Shown here: piece by piece, positions 1 through 5,600 of the stretch
Numbering within the stretch: the stretch's first letter is position 1
Layout: each line of letters begins with the position of its first letter
Origin: Parabacteroides sp.
GTDB lineage: Bacteria > Bacteroidota > Bacteroidia > Bacteroidales > Tannerellaceae
Length of the DNA stretch: 11,173 nt
Assembly: GCA_019411205.1 (NCBI GenBank)
Contig: DXRF01000079.1
Location: 1 to 11,173 of the forward strand
Direction: 5' to 3'
The notes under the pieces: generated by a model
Database searches by the model: none
Told to the model about the DNA's origin: nothing
The model's input: the letters and a program-made list of their open reading frames with translations, nothing else
Position numbers and translations under genes: made by a program

Positions 1-32
1 CTAAAAATAGATACTAGTGTTTTCTTGATGTC

Positions 33-63
33 TAACGGCAGATGCTGGAATCATCTGCCGTTA
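33..63 (+). terminator. Hairpin, likely rho-independent terminator of a convergent + strand gene
   Basis: A perfect 12-bp inverted repeat (33-44 with 52-63, arms TAACGGCAGATG / CATCTGCCGTTA) encloses a 7-base loop. On the plus strand the stem runs into TTTTGTC and then a second T-run at 75-82. On the minus strand, downstream of the FecR gene, the stem is followed by GACATCAAG with no T-tract. It therefore reads best as a terminator for plus-strand transcription entering from the left, although the stem could also stabilise the 3' end of the FecR transcript. The gene it would serve lies outside the window. Confidence 0.65.
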
Positions 64-112
64 TTTTGTCGGATTGTTTTTTCTATATCATGGGCATTAT
101 GATTTAAATGGT

Positions 113-1099
113 TTACATTTTACTTAATATGATCGTATTATTTTCTTCATCTTTCTCTATTTTAAATTTATGAATCCGTTGAATCATCCTTAGGATTTCA
201 TCGATGCCATCATGCTGACGGAACTTTCCCCGATACTTCCAATTGGATATAGACGGATCCTCTACCACTATCTTAACATCGTAATAAAGTTCCATTCTTT
301 TCAAGATATTACCCAATGGTTCGTTGTCAAAACTATAAATGCCATCCGTCCATAAAAAATAATCGCTATAGGGTATCTTATCGACTTTCATAGTGTTCCC
401 ATTGATCGTAACCTGCTCATTTGGTTTAAGCACAATCCCATTCTCATCAATATCAGGTAAATAAACTTGCAAAGATCCTTCAAGCAAACTAGTTTGTATT
501 TCCTCTCCGGTATATCCGTGTACATTAAACTTCGTACCCAATACTCTCATTTCCACATCTCCTGAACAAACGATAAAAGGTTTTTCCGGATTTTCAGCCA
601 CATCAAAAAAAGCCTCTCCTTCAATCGATACCCGCCTTTCTTTGCTGGAAAAAACCGCAGGATAAGTAATTGTTGTCTTTGCATTCAACCAAACATCAGT
701 ACTGTCAGACAATGTTATTTTGATGCGTTGTCCAGCCGGTACATATAAAGTATTGTTCATTTCAATTAAAGCATTATCCGTCCGGTAATGATTAGCTGTT
801 ATCCAATAAGTAGCGATCACAAACAAGAAGACAATTGCTGCATATCTTGACATATGTAATAAGAACTTTCGGCTCTTATTACTTTTAATCAAATGATTAA
901 ATCGTTGTAATCCTTGTCGATTTGCTTCCATACGATCCGTTTGATCAGATAAGGCTAACAAGGCATTCATATTTTTATATTCGATGAATTGTCTCTTCAA
1001 CTCTTCATCAGCCTCAATCTGCCGTAAGAGTTCAAGCCTTTCGCCTACATTCAGTTCTGTTTGGAAATATTTTTGTATTCGTTCGTCCATATTATCCAT
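113..1099 (-). CDS. FecR-family anti-sigma factor (DUF4974 C-terminal domain)
   Basis: A single-pass inner-membrane anti-sigma factor of 328 residues, a normal length for the Bacteroidetes FecR family. The cytoplasmic N-terminal part (about 1-80) would hold the sigma factor. One hydrophobic segment (about 84-102, around AAIVFLFVIATYW) crosses the membrane. The periplasmic FecR domain (about 115-213) contains recognisable stretches such as VPAGQRIKITLSDSTDVWLNA and RRVSIEGEAFFDVA, with VLGTKFNV at 186-193. The last 70 residues (about 256-326, from SFDNEPLGNIL) match the DUF4974-type tail that contacts the STN domain of a TonB-dependent receptor. The gene follows the ECF sigma gene by 65 bases, the usual pairing. 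Start ATG at 1099; a second in-frame ATG three codons on (1090) is possible. By family it should control the STN-bearing SusC in this window, but another SusC elsewhere cannot be excluded. Confidence 0.93.
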   Translation of the reverse strand: MDNMDERIQKYFQTELNVGERLELLRQIEADEELKRQFIEYKNMNALLALSDQTDRMEANRQGLQRFNHLIKSNKSRKFLLHMSRYAAIVFLFVIATYWITANHYRTDNALIEMNNTLYVPAGQRIKITLSDSTDVWLNAKTTITYPAVFSSKERRVSIEGEAFFDVAENPEKPFIVCSGDVEMRVLGTKFNVHGYTGEEIQTSLLEGSLQVYLPDIDENGIVLKPNEQVTINGNTMKVDKIPYSDYFLWTDGIYSFDNEPLGNILKRMELYYDVKIVVEDPSISNWKYRGKFRQHDGIDEILRMIQRIHKFKIEKDEENNTIILSKM

Positions 1100-1139
1100 T
1101 TATATAGAGTAAACACTTCAGCCTCGGAAATCCGCCAAA

Positions 1140-1157
1140 GGAAAAAATATTTTTTCC
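1140..1157. repeat. 18-bp perfect palindrome between sigma and anti-sigma genes
   Basis: GGAAAAAATATTTTTTCC is its own reverse complement and occupies the middle of the 65-base gap between the sigma stop (1165) and the FecR start (1099). Read on the minus strand it is an A-run, TA, then a T-run. It could be a protein-binding site, a weak RNA structure that tunes FecR expression, or simply AT-rich spacer. Its role is not shown by the sequence. Confidence 0.5.
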
Positions 1158-1164
1158 ACTTTTT

Positions 1165-1734
1165 TCAAAAAGAAAATAAAAACAGAAACAAAGTCATATA
1201 ATCTTTCAGTTCCACGCGTAGTTTTTTATAGGCAATTCCCATCTGCGTCTCAATCGTATTAATAGATATATTCAATTCTTCAGCGATCTGCTTTTGCTTT
1301 TTCCCCTCTAATTTACTCATAATAAAAATCTCACGACATTTATCAGAAAGGGAATCAAGGGCATGGGAGATTATCTTCTCAACATCTTCTTCCGAGAAAA
1401 GGTCTTCATTAAAAGCTTCCAATGAGTTCAAATTCATCTGAAGTGTGATAGCATATTCTTCTTGTATAAGGCTAACTGTCTCCTGGACAACTGTTTTATG
1501 ACGAAGGTGATTCAAACACTTGTTCTTAATGGAAGTAAACAAGTATGCTACCAAATTAACAGGTATCGTCAGTATCTCCTTCTTTTCCCATAATTCGGTA
1601 AAAACATCTTGCACAATATTCTCAGCATCCGCTTCCGAGATTACATACTCCTTGGCAAAATACTTCATCTTTGAGAAATAAGTAAGATATACCTCTTCGA
1701 ATTTACTATTTATACTTAAATCATCCAAAATCAC
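1165..1734 (-). CDS. ECF RNA polymerase sigma-70 factor (Bacteroidetes FecI-like)
   Basis: A small extracytoplasmic-function sigma factor of 189 residues, normal for the family. Region 2 spans about 10-80, with the core-binding stretch around SEADAENIVQDVFTELWEKK (33-52) and the -10-recognition part near NKCLNHLRHK (71-80). Region 4 spans about 117-175, with the DNA-binding helix-turn-helix at KKQKQIAEELNISINTIETQ (145-164), then MGIAYKKLR. The tail MTLFLFLFSF is hydrophobic, as is common in Bacteroidetes relatives. It precedes its FecR-type anti-sigma partner, so it should be released on substrate sensing and drive an STN-type susC. The start is GTG at 1734; the nearest upstream ATG (1741) is out of frame, the next in-frame ATG (residue 23) would cut into region 2, and a TTG at residue 3 is an alternative. 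A Bacteroides-type promoter lies just upstream. Confidence 0.92.
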   Translation of the reverse strand: MILDDLSINSKFEEVYLTYFSKMKYFAKEYVISEADAENIVQDVFTELWEKKEILTIPVNLVAYLFTSIKNKCLNHLRHKTVVQETVSLIQEEYAITLQMNLNSLEAFNEDLFSEEDVEKIISHALDSLSDKCREIFIMSKLEGKKQKQIAEELNISINTIETQMGIAYKKLRVELKDYMTLFLFLFSF

Positions 1735-1761
1735 CTATCATGGTTAATATCCTATTTTCTG

Positions 1762-1794
1762 CAAATATAATTTATTTTCACTCAAGTAGCCAAA
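1762..1794 (-). promoter_or_regulatory. Bacteroides-type (sigma-ABfr) promoter of the sigma gene
   Basis: On the minus strand a -33 TTTG (1791-1794) and a -7 TATATTTG (1762-1769, matching TAnnTTTG) are separated by 21 bases. This is the known Bacteroides housekeeping promoter pattern. Transcription would begin near 1758, leaving a leader of about 24 bases before the GTG start at 1734. It suggests that the sigma/anti-sigma pair has its own basal promoter, independent of read-through from the PUL. Confidence 0.6.
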
Positions 1795-1839
1795 AAATCA
1801 AAAACAAGAATACCAAATTCTACTTGTACAACCAAAAGT

Positions 1840-1879
1840 GCCAACCCTATGCATTAGCCACCGTAAAGCATAGGGTTGC
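1840..1879. repeat. Palindromic repeat copy A, at the truncated end of the GH116 gene
   Basis: An 11-bp perfect inverted repeat (1842-1852 with 1868-1878, arms CAACCCTATGC / GCATAGGGTTG) encloses a 15-base loop. The GH116 reading frame stops inside it (TAG at 1847-1849), and its last eight residues or so are encoded by it. By hand alignment about 32 of 40 positions match 3374-3411 (copy B) in the same orientation, with most differences C/T transitions. Shared blocks are TATGCAT, AGCCA, CGTAA and GGGTT. It looks like a dispersed palindromic element of unknown family. Confidence 0.6.
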
Positions 1880-3052
1880 CAGATTAAACAAAGCAGCCTC
1901 TTTGACAACATCGGGATAAGTCGATTTCAGGAAGGCATGCACAAAAGAGAGCGTCTGCCTTTCCATCTCCGGAATCTGAGGTACGATTGCCTCCGCCGCT
2001 TCCCAGGCATCCGGGAACCGAGTGCCGTAATAGTTCCCGACAATTGTTTCCGACCAAGCTTTCCGGTTCGGAAAATTCCAAGTCAGGTAGAAAGTAAACG
2101 TTTCCGTACTGCCAGGTCCAACTGTCTTCTTTACCGCCAGCGAAGCCATCGGGTCTTCATCCTCCTGTCTGTCCCGCTCCGTCAGTTCGCCATCAGCACT
2201 AAAATCATCCCAAAAGTTAAGAATTCCATTGTTCCAATTATCCGCCCGCGAAGAAGTCCGGTAGGTGACCCCTTCTACTGCCTGAGTGGTCAAGGCCACC
2301 GTTCCATAAGCCGGATCATTCTTATCCACCCCATCCGAATATAGGTAGAGGCCTTGCAAGCCGTTCTTTTTACGAAACTGGTTTTTATTGTCTTTCGCGC
2401 CTGTCGGAATGTAATCTCCTTTCCAGTCAGTCCTGAACTTACTGCCGTCCTTCCCGATAAAATTGCGCATCGAACCGCAAACGGCTACCTCCAAAGGACG
2501 GTCGGTCGTATTTGTCACCTCATAAGCCAACACGGCAATCGGCATGCCACTGGCATCTGCGTCTCCCGGTACCAGCGGATTGAATCCTTTGACCGTCACT
2601 TTCACCGGCAACTGCCGGTCGGAAAGATGCACTTGTCCGAACGGATAAGCCGCCTCGAAAGTAGCATCGGCAAAACGCGGCATACCGTGATGGTTCACCG
2701 GCCGTCCTTCATAATGCAAATACTCCTGCGGATATAAAGGGCCTGCAAGCAGGGTAGTCGTAGCCTCTCCCGTCTGCGGTTTTGCATAAATTGCAAAGAA
2801 AGGTGCATTATTGCCGGTCGTCACCGTACTATATTTCTTACCCGGGACATTCATAATCTCCCAATCCCGCAACTCTCCCCGGCCTCCCAAAGAGACCGTT
2901 CCAGTCCCGATTCCTCCCAAAGGCAATGCCACCTGGTAAAGATGCTCCCGGTCATATTGTTTCAGAACCGGCCATGTTTGCGGCTTCCATTCTTGGGAAA
3001 AGACAACACTTGAAACAAATGTACAGATTGTTAATAGCTTTAATCTATTCAT
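1847..3052 (-). pseudogene. GH116 glycosidase fragment: signal peptide plus N-terminal domain, catalytic domain missing
   Basis: The intact family (GH116: beta-glucosidase, beta-xylosidase and relatives such as GBA2) has an N-terminal beta-domain followed by an (alpha/alpha)6 catalytic domain, about 800 or more residues in all. Here only 401 residues remain. Residues 1-19 form a signal peptide (LLTICTFVSSVVFSQ, cut near Q20). The beta-domain follows, with family-typical stretches ALPLGGIGTGTVSLGGRGELRDWEI (42-66), NFPNRKAW (326-333) and NYYGTRFPDAWEAAE (340-354). It reaches EAALFNLATL, the usual entrance to the catalytic domain, then switches to CFTVANA and a TAG inside palindromic repeat A. 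No remnant of the catalytic half lies in the 112 bases before the sigma gene, so the acid and nucleophile residues are absent and hydrolase activity is not expected. A secreted binding-only remnant remains possible because the frame is open. Sampled lines are about 53-60% GC, well above the downstream regulators. Confidence 0.85.
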
Positions 3053-3057
3053 AACTC

Positions 3058-3089
3058 CAAAATTAGTTCAAGGCATACAATGCTCAAAG
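3058..3089 (-). promoter_or_regulatory. Candidate Bacteroides promoter right against the GH116 start
   Basis: On the minus strand a TTTG at about 3085-3088 and TAATTTTG (3058-3065, matching TAnnTTTG) are 19 bases apart, as in Bacteroides housekeeping promoters. The expected start site would fall only two or three bases before the ATG (3052), so the transcript would be nearly leaderless. The elements are short and AT-rich, and this could be chance. Confidence 0.3.
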
Positions 3090-3315
3090 GGCTAATATAC
3101 TTAAATATTATCCATTTCGGCCTTTTTTAACGGAAAAGATATCCGATATACCCATTATTACATCGGAGAGTTATAATCTTGAATGGCTCAAAACCTTGCC
3201 ATAAAAAAGAGGATAAGCAATGACAGAAAACATTTTTTCCGATGAAGAACCGGAATATACAGCTATTTTCTAAAGAATGTGTTTTGGTGTTAACGAAACA
3301 ATGTTATGCAATCAC

Positions 3316-3336
3316 TCCCTTCCCGGATAGAAGGGA
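3316..3336. repeat. Small inverted repeat next to palindromic repeat B
   Basis: TCCCTTC (3316-3322) and GAAGGGA (3330-3336) form a 7-bp perfect stem with a 7-base loop. It lies five bases from the outer arm of repeat B and may belong to the same element. There is no clear T-tract on either side. Confidence 0.35.
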
Positions 3337-3340
3337 TTTA

Positions 3341-3411
3341 TAACCCAGATTTTGTATCAATTGCATTACGATGGCTAATCTTATGCATAGCCATCGTAAT
3401 CTTGGGTTAGC
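3341..3411. repeat. Palindromic repeat copy B with nested arms, downstream of the GH43 operon
   Basis: The inner arms 3365-3377 and 3388-3400 (ATTACGATGGCTA / TAGCCATCGTAAT) form a perfect 13-bp stem with a 10-base loop. The outer arms TAACCCA-GAT (3341-3350) and ATCTTGGGTTA (3399-3409) also pair with one bulged base, sharing two bases with the inner arm. Positions 3374-3411 align with copy A at 1840-1879 in the same orientation. It starts about 32 bases after the stop of the second GH43 gene and may act as an mRNA 3'-end hairpin, but neither strand has a terminator T-tract. The element family is not recognised. Confidence 0.65.
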
Positions 3412-3442
3412 ACTTGTAAAGCGATGCCTTACTTTCTATACC

Positions 3443-4441
3443 TTATTTGCCAAACGGCAGCCTGTCTACAACCATCGGACGGACAATATTTCCTCCTAAC
3501 GAAACAATACTATCCTTGACAAACATATCTACGACGAAAGAATTGCGAGGATGTATCTCAGACTCACTTTTATGCGCATGGAAAACATAGCGCATCTTAC
3601 CTTCCATATCAACAAAAGGGGCACCGTGACCAACGCCGACCAGCCCGTCACACTTATGCAACACGGGATTGCCTTCGTACTTTTTCCACGGGCCGAAAGG
3701 CGAATCCGATGTGGCAAAGCCTACCGCATAGTCCTGGCTTGTATAGCCATTTGCCGAATAAACCAGATAATAGACGCCATCCTGTTTAAAGACGGAAGGA
3801 CCTTCCACTACTTTGGGAAGAACCAATTCCCACGGTTCTTCGGCCTTGAAACATTGTGTCAATGTTTCTTCCTTGATCTCTTTCAGGTTCTCTTTCAGCT
3901 CCGCGCACCAGATGACATTGCCGTCGTTGAAACGAACGAAATATAGATAGGCTTTTCCGTCTTCGTCAAAAAAAACGGAAGTATCAATGCTCTTTTCCTC
4001 GCGGATCGGCTTATGCTCATCCTGCTTGAACGGACCCAAAGGAGAATCTGCCGTAGCAACACAAATATGCTCTTCCGTCGAATAGAACATGTAGAACTTC
4101 TTATCTTTTTCAACATAATAGACTTCTGGTGCCCAGAACATCGATTCACCGTACGAATTCGTATGACTAAGCGACAAAGCCGAAGCACGTTCCCAGTATT
4201 CGAGGTCTTTAGAATAATAGACATCAAAACCGGTTCCGACATTCGTCCCGTAGATATAGTACAGGCTGTCATGTACCAAGATATAAGGATCAGCCAGAGG
4301 GACCGTCTTCGACAAGACGGTTATCGGCTTGTCTTCTTCTTCTTCTTTCCCTTCTTCCTTTTTACCGGACTCAGAATCCGAACAACCCATGCAAAAACAA
4401 AGGGAGAGCGAAAACAATAAAGCAGTCCATTGCTTATTCAT
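3443..4441 (-). CDS. GH43 glycoside hydrolase, surface lipoprotein (arabinofuranosidase/xylosidase-like)
   Basis: A secreted family 43 five-bladed beta-propeller glycosidase of 332 residues. The signal peptide ends in a lipobox (LCFCMGC, lipidated Cys20), followed by an acidic, charged linker (SDSESGKKEEGKEEEEDKP, 21-39) that fits Bacteroidetes surface-export signals. The three GH43 catalytic residues are visible: the general base Asp51 in LADPYI, the pKa-tuning Asp153 in SIDTSVFFDEDGKAYLYF, and the acid Glu213 in VVEGPSVFKQDGVYYLVYSA. WAPEVYYVEKDKKFYMFY (103-120) and SDSPFGPWKKY (245-255) are typical propeller strands. It lies 16 bases after the other GH43 gene and is probably last in the operon. 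Likely targets are alpha-L-arabinofuranosyl or beta-D-xylosyl ends; the subfamily and exact linkage cannot be read from the sequence. Confidence 0.9.
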   Translation of the reverse strand: MNKQWTALLFSLSLCFCMGCSDSESGKKEEGKEEEEDKPITVLSKTVPLADPYILVHDSLYYIYGTNVGTGFDVYYSKDLEYWERASALSLSHTNSYGESMFWAPEVYYVEKDKKFYMFYSTEEHICVATADSPLGPFKQDEHKPIREEKSIDTSVFFDEDGKAYLYFVRFNDGNVIWCAELKENLKEIKEETLTQCFKAEEPWELVLPKVVEGPSVFKQDGVYYLVYSANGYTSQDYAVGFATSDSPFGPWKKYEGNPVLHKCDGLVGVGHGAPFVDMEGKMRYVFHAHKSESEIHPRNSFVVDMFVKDSIVSLGGNIVRPMVVDRLPFGK

Positions 4442-4457
4442 AAAATCATCGATTTAA

Positions 4458-5522
4458 TTATTTAATAACAGGACAAAACGCACCGTAAGAAGGCTCCAAT
4501 TTGTCAACGTAAGGCCAGCCATCTTCATCCCACAAAATGCGGTCCAACAAGACTTGCCGTTGCGCATCCAAGCGTTCCAGCTCAAAAGCATGGTAAAGCA
4601 TCCACGTGTTCTTTTCGTCATCTTCGAGAAGGGTGGAATTGTGGCCGGTCCCGACAAAGCGCTCGTTCTTATGCAGGATTACTTCATGCTTGTTATCCAA
4701 CATTTTTCCTCCTTGTTTATCGACATACGGGCCGAGAAGGTCTTTCGAACGCGCCACAACTGTAGTGTAGGTACTTTTTTGTCCTTCGCAACAAGAGCCG
4801 ATAGAGCCGATAAGGTAATAGTACTCGTCGCGTTTCCAAAGGTTGATCCCTTCGTAAGCGTTACCAGCGATCTGACGCTTGGTGTCAAGTTTAGGCGTGA
4901 TCATCACATCATCTGTCACGTCCAGTTCCATGATATAAATTCCGAAGAAGCTCCCCCAAAGCATATAATACTTGCCGTCTTCCTCATAGAAATACTGGTC
5001 GATGGAGTTCTCTACATTCACTTCACGGCTGTCAAATACTTTGCCTTTCGGTGTGAACGGACCTTCAGGAGAATCGGAAACGGCATAACCAACGGTGCTC
5101 ACCCAGTGATTACCCCATTGCGCCAAAGAATAGAAAAGAACATATTTGCCTTTCACATAGCGAATCTCCGGAGCCCAAAGATGAGCACGTTCTTTGACAT
5201 CCTTGTTGTCGGGCAAGAAGTCTGGACGAGTCTCATCAGTGAAGGCAGTTCCTATCTCTTCCCATTTCACCATATCTCTTGATCGAAAAATCGGCAAGTT
5301 ACGGATATCTTCAGTCGCATATAAATAAAAATAACCATCTTTTGCTCGCATGGCAGTCGGATCAGGTGCAGCAATCCGTATCACCGGATTATGATAAGCT
5401 AGTTGTGAATCATTAACTTTCGGAATATCCTGTCCATCCGAATTTCCAGTATTACCATTTCCACTACAAGCCGTGCAATAAATAGCACAAGACAACAATA
5501 AAATTTTTTTTACATTCTTCAT
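4458..5522 (-). CDS. GH43 glycoside hydrolase lipoprotein (arabinanase-like)
   Basis: A second family 43 beta-propeller enzyme, 354 residues, clearly different from its neighbour. The lipoprotein signal ends in IYCTACSG (lipidated Cys19). Catalytic residues: general base Asp54 in APDPTAM, Asp175 in ENSIDQYFYEEDGKYYMLWG, and acid Glu224 in NAYEGINLWKRDEYYYLIGS. GSCCEGQKSTYTTVVARSKD (242-261) with LLGPYVDKQGG and the histidine in GTGHNS (His294, calcium-ligand position in arabinanases) resembles endo-1,5-alpha-L-arabinanases and related exo-enzymes, so an arabinan or arabinose-bearing substrate is my preferred guess. The gene lies 78 bases after susD with a hairpin in the gap, and 16 bases before the next GH43. 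Start ATG at 5522 directly precedes the lysine-rich signal peptide. Confidence 0.9.
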   Translation of the reverse strand: MKNVKKILLLSCAIYCTACSGNGNTGNSDGQDIPKVNDSQLAYHNPVIRIAAPDPTAMRAKDGYFYLYATEDIRNLPIFRSRDMVKWEEIGTAFTDETRPDFLPDNKDVKERAHLWAPEIRYVKGKYVLFYSLAQWGNHWVSTVGYAVSDSPEGPFTPKGKVFDSREVNVENSIDQYFYEEDGKYYMLWGSFFGIYIMELDVTDDVMITPKLDTKRQIAGNAYEGINLWKRDEYYYLIGSIGSCCEGQKSTYTTVVARSKDLLGPYVDKQGGKMLDNKHEVILHKNERFVGTGHNSTLLEDDEKNTWMLYHAFELERLDAQRQVLLDRILWDEDGWPYVDKLEPSYGAFCPVIK

Positions 5523-5539
5523 TTTCTATCTATTTTTAT

Positions 5540-5588
5540 GAAGAAGCTATTACAATAGTACATATCAAACTTTTGCAACAGCTTCTTC
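5540..5588 (-). repeat. Inverted repeat in the susD-GH43 gap
   Basis: GAAGAAGCT (5540-5548) and AGCTTCTTC (5580-5588) are perfect 9-bp arms around a 31-base loop, filling most of the 78-base gap. On the minus strand the stem is followed by ATAAAAATAG rather than a T-run, so it is not a canonical terminator. It could act as an mRNA stability or attenuation element that lets susCD be expressed more than the enzymes downstream. Confidence 0.4.
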
Positions 5589-5600
5589 TTTACAAAATCA

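Larger units (their letters stand above)
3053..3442. other. 390-base intergenic region between the GH43 and GH116 genes
   Basis: I see no convincing gene here. The part next to GH43 holds a complex palindromic repeat (3341-3411) and a small stem (3316-3322 with 3330-3336). The part next to GH116 holds a possible promoter (3058-3089). The middle (about 3120-3310) is AT-rich with only very short open frames. The break between the tightly packed upper operon and the GH116 fragment suggests that GH116 is not part of the same transcription unit. Confidence 0.6.

Noticed and set aside
33..63. Hairpin as terminator of the sigma/FecR transcript
   Set aside because: On the minus strand the stem is followed by GACATCAAG with no T-tract; the T-rich side is on the plus strand, so I assigned it to a convergent gene.
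3202..3215. 14-base match (TAAAAAAGAGGATA) to the minus strand upstream of susC (11130-11143)
   Set aside because: It is mostly A-run and is not followed by the G-rich block or CGTC found upstream of susC, so it is probably chance.
3242..3343. 33-codon plus-strand open frame in the intergenic region
   Set aside because: It is short, has no recognisable motif or promoter, and ends inside the palindromic region; nothing supports it as a gene.
3341..3411. Integron attC-like recombination site
   Set aside because: The outer arms carry TAACCC / GGGTTA, but the flanks do not fit the RYYYAAC / GTTRRRY core sites, and no integrase or cassette array is present.
4319..4381. Low-complexity GAA/TTC-rich stretch as a possible tandem repeat
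   Set aside because: It encodes the charged Lys/Glu linker just after the lipidated cysteine of the GH43 protein, a normal feature of surface lipoproteins.
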